A DNA stretch of 22,843 nt from Rikenellaceae bacterium. Lineage in GTDB: Bacteria > Bacteroidota > Bacteroidia > Bacteroidales > UBA932. The stretch covers positions 1-22,843 of the forward strand of contig CAAGIG010000023.1 in NCBI GenBank assembly GCA_900769885.1, given 5' to 3'. The notes under the pieces were generated by a model. The model did no database searches. It saw only the letters and a list, made by a program, of their open reading frames with translations, and was not told where the DNA came from. The position numbers and the translations under genes are program-made. Shown here piece by piece: positions 16,431 to 22,842 of this stretch (within the stretch, counting starts at the first letter, position 1; every line of letters begins with the position of its first letter).

Positions 16431-17617
16431 CGTTTTAAATATTTATTTCGTTTACTTGCCATAACGGCCGGAAGCATCAAAAAGATTTCCAGCACAAATA
16501 TAGGATAAAATGCAATATTGAACTGCTGAGGAATCAGAACACCACCCACAAGACACACCACAACACACAAAATGAGAATATTAATCAAAATATTCTTAAA
16601 CCTACCCGCCTTGAGAAATGGCAAAACCAAAAACAAAGGATTAAGCCACAACAAATTCCAGTTGGCCTTTGTCCAAATATGATTTGTACCAAACCACAAG
16701 AACAGAAGCACCAAAGAGGCAATTCCCAACAAAACATAGAAACAATTCGAGAACACCTTGTGGAATCTCTGCCTATCCTTTATTAAAGAAATAGTCAAAG
16801 AATATCCAATCAGCAACACCATAAACAGAGCCAATGGAGTAATTAGCAATCGTCCAATCTTTCCGACTACGGAACGGGACTCATCTCTTTTGGCAAGAAT
16901 CACCTCAGGAGCTGCAAGCAGTCCCTCTCCACTCTCTGCAATTTTATATTGAGACAAATTTCTCTCCAAAAGAAAAGGGAGGAACATCTCCTGCTGAGCA
17001 GTTATTTCGGCATCCACCCTTGCCCCCAAAATCAAATCTGTACCAAATTTCAACCAAGGTTTCCCATTGATAAGCTCTGCCAAACGGTCCCTGTATGTCA
17101 AATCAGTATCAGAATCCTCATACACAAACTCCTCAGTATTAAAAATATCCCTTATTCTAGTAGCACAATTATCGAGCAGAAAGTCATACAAATACTCGCG
17201 ATTCTCTGGTTTCGCATTTGTCAATAGAAAATCATACAACTTGACCCGCTGCTCAGAGGTCAAATTAAATTCCCTTTCCACAATACCTCTGCCCGCCTTG
17301 GTATAACTTCCCACAAATCGCTTAAAATCACTCACAGAGAGAAGATAATTCAAATCCCCTCTAAGAAATTTAAGGAGAAAACCGGGCTCATAGAAATTAT
17401 AAGTACCATAATTGAAAACAATATCCCTCTTGTTAGCCGGATCTACAACCCTTATTGCCGAATGACCGAAAGCAGCAGCCACATCCTCATTCCCCTCCGA
17501 ACAAGTCAGCAGAGAAATCCTCAAACCCTCATACTGCGATGCAACACCCTCAGCACCAAACAGATGAGCAAAAGGAGCAAACAGCACTAACAAAACAATA
17601 AGCGCGAATTTTTTCAT
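16427..17617 (-). CDS. Lnb-like (DUF4105) lipoprotein N-acyltransferase
   Basis: This 396-residue envelope protein has a signal peptide at 1-21 and a periplasmic DUF4105 domain at about 30-215, with His52 (FGHSAIRV) and Cys151 (LLDNCATRIRD) as the likely papain-like catalytic pair. About five membrane segments follow at roughly 258-278, 290-310, 322-337, 343-362 and 368-387. The loop GTNHIWTKANWNLLWLNPL near 310-328 is a family hallmark. DUF4105 proteins of Bacteroides have been described as Lnb, which adds the third acyl chain to lipoproteins in place of Lnt. It is the first gene of a trio and shares an ATGA overlap with the YhcH-family gene. Its own promoter region is the 106 bases upstream. 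Substrate is inferred from the family. Confidence 0.82.
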   Translation of the reverse strand: MKKFALIVLLVLFAPFAHLFGAEGVASQYEGLRISLLTCSEGNEDVAAAFGHSAIRVVDPANKRDIVFNYGTYNFYEPGFLLKFLRGDLNYLLSVSDFKRFVGSYTKAGRGIVEREFNLTSEQRVKLYDFLLTNAKPENREYLYDFLLDNCATRIRDIFNTEEFVYEDSDTDLTYRDRLAELINGKPWLKFGTDLILGARVDAEITAQQEMFLPFLLERNLSQYKIAESGEGLLAAPEVILAKRDESRSVVGKIGRLLITPLALFMVLLIGYSLTISLIKDRQRFHKVFSNCFYVLLGIASLVLLFLWFGTNHIWTKANWNLLWLNPLFLVLPFLKAGRFKNILINILILCVVVCLVGGVLIPQQFNIAFYPIFVLEIFLMLPAVMASKRNKYLKR

Positions 17618-17645
17618 AAACCATCAAAATAACATTCAGACAAGG

Positions 17646-17653
17646 CAAATATA
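17646..17653 (-). promoter_or_regulatory. Candidate -7 box for the Lnb-like operon
   Basis: CAAATATA reads TATATTTG on the minus strand, a full TAnnTTTG match, 28 bases before the ATG. No good TTTG lies 19-21 bases upstream, so the promoter is incomplete by consensus. It sits between the arms of an interrupted inverted repeat (17636-17645 and 17674-17683, 9 of 10 bases paired). Confidence 0.35.
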
Positions 17654-17654
17654 C

Positions 17655-17710
17655 AAAAAACAACAGGAGATAACCTTGCCTGAAAGCTACCCCCTGAATG
17701 CCTATCCTGT
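17655..17710 (-). terminator. Possible weak terminator after the NlpC/P60 unit
   Basis: TCCTGT (17705-17710) and ACAGGA (17663-17668) are complementary and would close a long, imperfect hairpin on the minus strand. TG and six T (17655-17660) follow the 3' arm. The stem is short and the loop large, so this is a weak candidate. Confidence 0.28.
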
Positions 17711-17723
17711 AAATCGAATACGA

Positions 17724-18002
17724 TTAGTTCTTCTTAGAAACCACTTCGCTTAGTTTGTCATACAAAGCGTCAAGGGCGCTTAGAAGTGTATCCATCACAT
17801 TGCGATAATATGCTCTTCTTTCTCCATCAGGATGATTGATTTTGCAAAGAGTCTCTTCTTGAAGTTCCAATGCTTCATTTGTAAGACCGATTACTTTGCT
17901 TGTTTTATCATCATCTTCTACGAAAGTTAGACTGATTAGTGCATCTGAAATAAATTCGTCGATTAAATAATTGACGTCTTTTTTAATTACTCTTAGATTC
18001 AT
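17724..18002 (-). CDS. Small helical protein of unknown function
   Basis: This 92-residue protein has no signal peptide or membrane segment. It is acidic and predicted by eye to be almost all helix: MNLRVIKKDVNYLIDEFISDAL at the start, and a C-terminal amphipathic stretch (MDTLLSALDALYDKLSEVV). I recall similar short proteins beginning MNLRV(L/I)KKD in other Bacteroidales, but know of no function. It lies 30 bases after the NlpC/P60 gene in the same direction, so it may be cotranscribed. The codon use is like that of its neighbours and it contains no known motif. I regard it as a real gene because of its normal coding pattern and recalled conservation. Confidence 0.7.
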   Translation of the reverse strand: MNLRVIKKDVNYLIDEFISDALISLTFVEDDDKTSKVIGLTNEALELQEETLCKINHPDGERRAYYRNVMDTLLSALDALYDKLSEVVSKKN

Positions 18003-18032
18003 AATATATAAATTATATAAAGTTTATATCCG

Positions 18033-18983
18033 TTAAAAATACCAGGGATGATTTGCAATCGTTACAATATCTTTATCCCTGTCCTGATAACCCAACATCC
18101 TCGCAGCTCCCACAACAGGTTTGCTCGTATAGGAATCCTCCCTGCCCTGCAACAATGAATTTCTCCTTACCAGCAAGGATGAATGAACAATCTCACCATC
18201 AGTAATATAGAGACCAACGTGTGTCACCTTCGCAGGTTTTTGAGAAGTGGCAGGAGTTCCGAAGAAAACCAAATCTCCCATTCTCAAATTTGCCAGAATA
18301 TCACTATAGTCCAACGCCTCCCCGGTGTGTATCTGTTCTCTGGCATCTCTTAGCAAAATGATACCATTCATAAAATAAGAGAACTTCACCAATCCGCTGC
18401 AATCAAACCCCTTTGGGGATAATCCGCCCCAAAGATAAGGAAATCCTACAAATTTAAGAGCCACATCGACAATATTTTCTTCAGTAGGATTTCTCGAGTC
18501 TACCCACACTGAGAAATCTGCCACATACTTTTCTTCGATATACCCCTCTCTCCCATCGGGAAAAACGACACTCACAAACCCTTCAGCACACTCCTTCACC
18601 CCTTTCTCCAGAATATTTCCCATCACACAATCCCCAACCACAGCCGAACACTTGTCTGCTCTATTGTAAACAACGACAAAATAGTCGGTCACAATCCATC
18701 TCTCAGAAGATTTCCACTGCGAAAATCTCTCCTTTGACATCGGAGTGACATTCTTCTCTGTAGTCCAACCCTGATACCCCTCAGGAGTTACGATTTTGTA
18801 CCAATATCCGGTATGGTCTATAATCTCAACAGGGGTTCCCAATGTAGCCTGAGAAATAGTCTCCTTACTATAACCGGCACCCGTTTTCATATCTGTAACA
18901 GATACATTAACAACACCTTTCTGCTGAGCAGTCACAGCAATGACCGAAAAGAGAAACAATATCAATATAAGCAGACGTCTCAT
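18033..18983 (-). CDS. Secreted NlpC/P60 cell-wall endopeptidase with SH3-like domains
   Basis: This 316-residue exported protein has a signal peptide at 1-20 (ends AVTAQ), two SH3-type bacterial domains at about 22-80 and 98-157, and an NlpC/P60 catalytic domain at about 168-300. Catalytic Cys195 is in GFDCSGLV, His255 in THVGLYI and His267 in IVHSS; LLRDAREQ near 210-217 is the usual substrate loop. The layout matches YkfC-like gamma-D-glutamyl-L-diamino acid endopeptidases, which cut peptidoglycan stem peptides with a free N-terminal L-Ala. It follows the pnp terminator and has its own candidate promoter, so it probably starts a two-gene unit with the small protein downstream. Confidence 0.9.
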   Translation of the reverse strand: MRRLLILILFLFSVIAVTAQQKGVVNVSVTDMKTGAGYSKETISQATLGTPVEIIDHTGYWYKIVTPEGYQGWTTEKNVTPMSKERFSQWKSSERWIVTDYFVVVYNRADKCSAVVGDCVMGNILEKGVKECAEGFVSVVFPDGREGYIEEKYVADFSVWVDSRNPTEENIVDVALKFVGFPYLWGGLSPKGFDCSGLVKFSYFMNGIILLRDAREQIHTGEALDYSDILANLRMGDLVFFGTPATSQKPAKVTHVGLYITDGEIVHSSLLVRRNSLLQGREDSYTSKPVVGAARMLGYQDRDKDIVTIANHPWYF

Positions 18984-19001
18984 AAAAACTTATTTTAACT
19001 C

Positions 19002-19032
19002 CAAAGATAACATTTTTAAAACTACCATAAAA
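19002..19032 (-). promoter_or_regulatory. Candidate promoter of the NlpC/P60 gene
   Basis: CAAAGATA at 19002-19009 reads TATCTTTG on the minus strand, a full TAnnTTTG match, 18 bases before the ATG. AAAA at 19029-19032 (TTTT, one base from TTTG) is at a 19-base spacing. It lies directly after the pnp terminator, as expected for a new transcription start. Confidence 0.4.
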
Positions 19033-19052
19033 CCCTTTTTGTACACATTCAT

Positions 19053-19092
19053 AAAAAAAGGCAATCCCAAATTGTGTAAGGAATTGCCTTTT
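19053..19092 (-). terminator. Intrinsic terminator of pnp
   Basis: AAAAGGCAAT (19056-19065) pairs with ATTGCCTTTT (19083-19092), and two further G-C pairs lie beyond a one-base bulge. On the minus strand the stem runs into seven T (19053-19059). It begins 24 bases after the pnp stop codon. Confidence 0.8.
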
Positions 19093-19115
19093 CAGATATT
19101 TAATACCTAAGTATA

Positions 19116-21323
19116 TTATTGTTTCTTAGGGCGTCTGTCATCTTTGCAGTCTCCACGAGGTTTCTCGGGACGGTCGGTGCGAGGTTTGCGTTCTCTCTCC
19201 ACCCATCCTTCAGGTGCAGGCATAAGAGCTCTGCGAGAAAGTCTCATTTTACCAGATTTTGAATCAATTTCAAGAAGTTTCACATCCACTTCATCACCGA
19301 TGTTCAAAACATCTTCCACCTTCTCTACTTTCTTGTAGTCAAGTTCAGAGATGTGCAACAAACCTTCTTTACCGGGAAGAATTTCAACGAAAGCACCGAA
19401 CTCAAGGATTGAAACCACTTTACCGTGATAAGTTTCACCTACTTCAGGAACAGTGGTGATACCTTTGATACGGGCAAGAGCTGCATCCATTGACTCTTTA
19501 TTTTCACCGAAGATATCGATAAGACCTTTGTCACCAGCCTCTGTGATAGTGATGGTTGTACCGGTAGTCTTTTGGATTTCCTGAATAACCTTACCACCTG
19601 TTCCGATAACTGCACCGATAAACTCTGCAGGAATTGTAATTTGGATAATACGAGGAACATTAGGTTTGTAATCTTCACGAGGCTCGCTGATAGTCTTCAT
19701 CATTTCACCCATAATGTGAGCACGACCTTCTTTTGCTTGATTCAAAGCTCTTTCAAGAACTTCGTATGGAAGACCGTCTACCTTAATATCCATTTGGGTA
19801 GCAGTGATACCGTCTTTAGTACCGGTAACTTTGAAGTCCATATCTCCAAGGTGGTCTTCATCACCCAAGATATCTGAAAGAACAGCGAATGAACCTGTCT
19901 TAGCATCAGAAATAAGACCCATTGCAATACCTGAAACAGGTTTCTTAATCTTCACACCGCAATCCATAAGTGCCAAAGTACCTGCACAAACAGTTGCCAT
20001 TGAAGAAGAACCGTTTGATTCAAGGATATCAGAAACAACTCTCACTGCATAAGGATTTTCCTCACCTACAGGAACTACAGGCTTAAGAGCTCTCCAGGCC
20101 AAGTTACCGTGACCGATTTCTCTACGGCCGATACCTCTTTGAGGTTTAGCTTCACCTGTTGAGAAAGGAGGGAAATTATAGTGTAGAACAAACTGCTGGG
20201 TTTCTTGAACCAACACCTCGTCCATTTCTTTCATATCCATCTTTGTACCAAGGGTCACAGTCGAAAGTGACTGAGTCTCACCACGGGTAAAGATTGCAGA
20301 TCCGTGAGCACCTGGAAGATAACCTACTTCACACCAGATAGGACGGATTTCGGTAGTTTTACGGCCGTCAAGACGAAGACCCTCATCGATAATCATACGA
20401 CGCATAGCCTCTTTCTCGATAGCGCCATAATAACGGCCGATCATAAATGCTTTCTCTTCTCTTTCTTCCTCAGGAATTGTTTCGATAAACTCCTCTTTGA
20501 TAGCAGCGAAAGCATCTTCTCTTTCGTGTTTGCCAAGTCCCGATTTTGCTACAGCATAACATTTGTCATAGCAGAACTCTCTAACTTGAGCACGAAGTTC
20601 CTCATCATTTTCTTCGTGGCAGTACTCTCTCTTTTGAACCTTACCAACCTCTTCCATAAGTTCCATTTGAGCACGACACTGAATCTTGATCTCTTCGTGA
20701 GCAAACTTGATAGCATCGAGCATCTCTTTTTCAGAAACCTCGTTCATCTCACCCTCTACCATCATAATATTGTCCATAGTTGCAGCAACCATAAGATCAA
20801 TATCAGCACCTTTAAGAGCCTCAAAAGTAGGGTTGATAACCAACTCGCCGTTGATACGTGCAACTCTCACCTCTGAAATAGGACCTCCGAAAGGAATATC
20901 ACTTACTGCCAAAGCAGCAGAAGCAGCCAAACCTGCATAAGCATCAGGCATAGTCTGCTTATCGGCAGAAATCAAAGTAACATTTACAAAAACTTCAGCG
21001 TGGAAATCATCAGGGAACAAAGGACGAAGCGCTCTGTCAACCAAACGTGCAACCAAAATCTCAGAATCAGAGGCACGACCTTCTCTCTTCATAAAACCGC
21101 CGGGATAACGGCCCGCAGCAGCAAATTTCTCTTTATATTCCACTGAAAGAGGCATAAAGTCAACATCTTCTTTAGCATCTTTCGCACAGCAAACAGTGGC
21201 CAACAACATAGTGTCGCCAACTTTAACAACAACCGAACCGTCAGCCTGTTTAGCCAATTTACCGGTTTCGATCTCAACAATTCTTCCATCACCCATTGTG
21301 ATGGTCTTCTTAACTATATTCAT
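19116..21323 (-). CDS. pnp: Polyribonucleotide nucleotidyltransferase (PNPase)
   Basis: PNPase degrades RNA 3' to 5' with phosphate and takes part in RNA turnover. At 735 residues it is slightly longer than the E. coli enzyme. Visible in order: the first RNase PH domain (about 1-150, GGFMKREGRASDSE), an all-helical linker (about 150-310), the second RNase PH domain (about 315-550) with the catalytic acidic motif DEDHLGDMD at 488-496, a KH domain (about 558-620) with IGTGGK at 573-578, and an S1 domain (about 628-698, YHGKVVSILEFGAFVEI). The last 30 residues are a basic Arg/Pro/Lys-rich tail. It follows rpsO, as in many bacteria, but a strong terminator lies between them. A possible -7 box (CAAAACTA, 21350-21357) has no -33 partner. 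Confidence 0.97.
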   Translation of the reverse strand: MNIVKKTITMGDGRIVEIETGKLAKQADGSVVVKVGDTMLLATVCCAKDAKEDVDFMPLSVEYKEKFAAAGRYPGGFMKREGRASDSEILVARLVDRALRPLFPDDFHAEVFVNVTLISADKQTMPDAYAGLAASAALAVSDIPFGGPISEVRVARINGELVINPTFEALKGADIDLMVAATMDNIMMVEGEMNEVSEKEMLDAIKFAHEEIKIQCRAQMELMEEVGKVQKREYCHEENDEELRAQVREFCYDKCYAVAKSGLGKHEREDAFAAIKEEFIETIPEEEREEKAFMIGRYYGAIEKEAMRRMIIDEGLRLDGRKTTEIRPIWCEVGYLPGAHGSAIFTRGETQSLSTVTLGTKMDMKEMDEVLVQETQQFVLHYNFPPFSTGEAKPQRGIGRREIGHGNLAWRALKPVVPVGEENPYAVRVVSDILESNGSSSMATVCAGTLALMDCGVKIKKPVSGIAMGLISDAKTGSFAVLSDILGDEDHLGDMDFKVTGTKDGITATQMDIKVDGLPYEVLERALNQAKEGRAHIMGEMMKTISEPREDYKPNVPRIIQITIPAEFIGAVIGTGGKVIQEIQKTTGTTITITEAGDKGLIDIFGENKESMDAALARIKGITTVPEVGETYHGKVVSILEFGAFVEILPGKEGLLHISELDYKKVEKVEDVLNIGDEVDVKLLEIDSKSGKMRLSRRALMPAPEGWVERERKPRTDRPEKPRGDCKDDRRPKKQ

Positions 21324-21363
21324 ATCCGTATAAATGTGTCAAATGATAACAAAACTATAACAT

Positions 21364-21396
21364 AAAAAGAGAGGATGCCCCTGTATGGGCACCCTC
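21364..21396 (-). terminator. Intrinsic terminator of rpsO
   Basis: GAGGATGCCC (21371-21380) pairs with GGGCACCCTC (21387-21396) around a 6-base loop, all ten pairs formed if one G-U is allowed on the minus strand. A T-rich tract (TCTTTTT) follows on the minus strand. It begins 5 bases after the rpsO stop codon. Confidence 0.85.
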
Positions 21397-21401
21397 GTTT
21401 A

Positions 21402-21677
21402 TTATTTACGAAGGTTCAAAGCCTTCACTATTTCTCTGTATCTCTCGATGTCTTTAGATTTTAGATAATCCAAAAGGCGACGTCTTTTACCTACGAGTCT
21501 AAGAAGTGATCTTTGTGTACCAAAGTCTTTTTTGTTGTTCTTTAGGTGCTCGGTTAGGTGAGCGATACGGTAAGAAAATAGAGCAATCTGACTCTCAGCT
21601 GAGCCGGTGTCCGTATTAGACTTTCCGTATTTCGCGAAAATCTCTTGCTTTTTCTCTGCTGCAAGATACTCTGCCAT
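21402..21677 (-). CDS. rpsO: 30S ribosomal protein S15
   Basis: S15 binds 16S rRNA early in small-subunit assembly. The 91 residues match the family from end to end: KYGKSNTDTGSAESQIALFSYRI near 16-38, LTEHLKNNKKD, and the RNA-contacting LVGKRRRLLDYLKSKDIERY (61-80). Length is two residues above the usual 89. It has its own terminator. A small dyad in the leader (TCCCAA 21705-21710 and TTGGGA 21713-21718) would form a hairpin near the mRNA 5' end. S15 represses its own mRNA in several phyla, so this could be a control site; the sequence alone does not prove it. Confidence 0.97.
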   Translation of the reverse strand: MAEYLAAEKKQEIFAKYGKSNTDTGSAESQIALFSYRIAHLTEHLKNNKKDFGTQRSLLRLVGKRRRLLDYLKSKDIERYREIVKALNLRK

Positions 21678-21721
21678 TGTTTTTTAATGTTTAAAATAGT
21701 TTTGTCCCAAAATTGGGAGTG

Positions 21722-21758
21722 CAAAGATATACAAATAAATTAAATAACACTATTTTTG
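21722..21758. promoter_or_regulatory. Divergent promoter region between rpsO and the metallopeptidase gene
   Basis: CAAAGATA at 21722-21729 reads TATCTTTG on the minus strand, a full -7 match for rpsO, giving a leader of about 40 bases. TATTTTTG at 21751-21758 is a full TAnnTTTG match on the plus strand, 33 bases before the metallopeptidase ATG. Neither has a clean TTTG at 19-21 bases, so -33 elements are not assigned. Confidence 0.38.
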
Positions 21759-21791
21759 TGCAAAAATTAACACATATATTATTTCCACTCA

Positions 21792-22358
21792 ATGATTTAT
21801 GATGAAAAAATAGAAGTCAGCCCCCTCGGCACAGTAACAATCCGCAGAAAAATGTGGACCAGACACATCACCATCAAAATAAACCAAGAAGGAGAAATAA
21901 TCACAACCATCCCAGCAATCCTCCCCACATCCAGGGCAGAATCATTCCTCAGAGCAAATAGCGACAAAATAATCAGAAAACTCGCAAAACTCTCCACCTG
22001 CAACAAAGCAACACTCCCCACCGACCCCACAGAACTTGAAAAACTCCGGACACAGGCCAAAACACAACTCACCGCAGAACTCCACCAGCTCGCAACCCAA
22101 CACCACCTGACAGTAAACAAAGTCACCATAAAAAACAACAAAACCAACTGGGGCTCCTGCTCAACAAAAGGAAACATAAACCTGAACATCCGCCTGATGC
22201 TCCTCCCCCCACACCTGCGCCAATACATAATGCTCCACGAACTCGCCCACCTCAAACACCTTAACCACTCCCCCGAATTCCACACCTACCTGAACACCCT
22301 CTGCAACGGCCACGAAAAAACCCTCTCCCAAGAACTCCGAACCTGGAAAATTTGCTAA
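21792..22358 (+). CDS. YgjP-like zinc metallopeptidase (COG1451, M48-type)
   Basis: This 188-residue cytosolic protein belongs to the YgjP/DUF45 family. Motifs: NKTNWGSCS (116-124), then LLPPHLRQYIMLHELAHL with the HExxH zinc motif at 149-153 (His149, Glu150, His153) and the third ligand His159 in NHSPEF. YgjP relatives are annotated as metal-dependent hydrolases or UTP pyrophosphatase; the physiological substrate is unsettled. It is the only plus-strand gene and is divergent from rpsO. Composition is extreme: bases 22201-22260 contain 30 C and 5 G, and Thr, Asn, His, Gln and Lys are common. The gene is otherwise intact. Its last 14 bases recur at 22612. Confidence 0.88.
   Translation: MIYDEKIEVSPLGTVTIRRKMWTRHITIKINQEGEIITTIPAILPTSRAESFLRANSDKIIRKLAKLSTCNKATLPTDPTELEKLRTQAKTQLTAELHQLATQHHLTVNKVTIKNNKTNWGSCSTKGNINLNIRLMLLPPHLRQYIMLHELAHLKHLNHSPEFHTYLNTLCNGHEKTLSQELRTWKIC
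22345..22358 (+). repeat. Direct repeat copy 1 (3' end of the metallopeptidase gene)
   Basis: GGAAAATTTGCTAA, which includes the last codons and the stop of the metallopeptidase gene, is repeated exactly at 22612-22625. The copies are 267 bases apart, start to start, and enclose the region with the alternating C-rich motifs. Confidence 0.6.
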
Positions 22359-22384
22359 CGATTATTCAGGCCCCGGTCGAAAAT

Positions 22385-22521
22385 AACCCCTAAGCACATC
22401 AATTTGAATCTGGCGCCCCGAGTTACCAACATACGGACTTAGGGGTGCTAATTTGCATACCACTAAGCACCCATATCAATACCACAATATTACTTGCCAC
22501 AATTTAAAGTGCTTATGGGTT
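22385..22521. repeat. Four copies of a C-rich motif in alternating orientation
   Basis: Related motifs stand at 22385-22398 (AACCCCTAAGCACA, +), 22438-22451 (CTTAGGGGTGCTAA, -), 22463-22476 (CTAAGCACCCATAT, +) and 22508-22521 (AGTGCTTATGGGTT, -). Possible pairings are the outermost pair (12 of 14 bases), CCCCTAAG (22387-22394) with CTTAGGGG (22438-22445), and GGGTGCT (22443-22449) with AGCACCC (22466-22472). These pairings partly exclude one another. No ORF of note is present. Whether this is a structured RNA, a small mobile repeat or protein-binding sites cannot be told from one copy. Confidence 0.6.
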
Positions 22522-22611
22522 TTAAGAACTCGCATAAAGATTACCCCCTCAATTCAAATCAGGAGGATTCAATAAGTAAATTAGTGGAAATGCACTTTAT
22601 CGGATGCTTAC

Positions 22612-22625
22612 GGAAAATTTGCTAA
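22612..22625 (+). repeat. Direct repeat copy 2
   Basis: This is an exact second copy of the 14 bases at 22345-22358. Here it is not at the end of any gene. The flanking bases differ from copy 1 on both sides. Confidence 0.6.
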
Positions 22626-22645
22626 AAATCTACACCGGATACAAT

Positions 22646-22679
22646 AAAAAACTGCGTCCCCCTCTAGGAAGGACGCAGT
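22646..22679 (-). terminator. Strong hairpin with T run, minus-strand terminator
   Basis: ACTGCGTCC (22651-22659) pairs perfectly with GGACGCAGT (22671-22679) around an 11-base loop. On the minus strand the stem is followed by TTTTT (complement of 22646-22650). No gene is visible between this hairpin and the next one at 22749, so it either backs up that terminator or ends a short RNA. Confidence 0.75.
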
Positions 22680-22748
22680 AAAAGAACTTTCTAGATTTTA
22701 CGTAAAGATATAAAAATTGAGGAATCAAATCCACACTTAAGACAAAAT

Positions 22749-22780
22749 GGAGGTGACTAATAAGTGATTTAGTCACCTCC
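22749..22780. terminator. Perfect 12-bp hairpin, probable terminator
   Basis: GGAGGTGACTAA (22749-22760) and TTAGTCACCTCC (22769-22780) are perfectly complementary with an 8-base loop. Minus strand: ATTTTG follows the stem. Plus strand: TTTCGTGTTT follows. Both T tracts are short, so direction is uncertain; the genes to the right probably read on the minus strand. Confidence 0.6.
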
Positions 22781-22788
22781 TTTCGTGT

Positions 22789-22842
22789 TTATATGGATAT
22801 GACGACAGTGGCGGTAGGGTAAGTTTGGCTTGGTTCCGTCGG
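22789..22842 (-). CDS. Possible C-terminal end of a gene cut by the window edge
   Basis: A minus-strand frame open from the right edge ends in TAA at 22789-22791 after 17 codons, giving a tail YPTATVVISI. The strong hairpin at 22749-22780 begins 8 bases further on, as expected for a terminator. Another minus-strand frame remains open to 22769, inside the hairpin, which is less likely. Too little is present to identify a family. Confidence 0.28.
   Translation of the reverse strand, partial: PTEPSQTYPTATVVISI

Noticed and set aside
17712..17725. Short palindrome AATCG-AATA-CGATT at the end of the small protein gene
   Set aside because: Only five pairs, overlapping the stop codon, and no T run follows on the minus strand, so it does not qualify as a terminator.
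21797..22285. 162-codon open frame on the minus strand opposite the metallopeptidase gene
   Set aside because: The plus-strand frame carries the WGSCS and HExxH motifs. The antisense frame is Trp/Ser/Arg-rich, as expected from the complement of a C-rich strand.
22476..22535. 19-codon minus-strand open frame (MRVLKTHKHF...) in the intergenic region
   Set aside because: Too short, lies within the inverted motifs, and nothing supports translation.
22697..22706. Palindrome TTTACGTAAA between the two right-hand hairpins
   Set aside because: Ten-base AT-rich palindromes are common. It is mentioned with the hairpins, but not called as a binding site.
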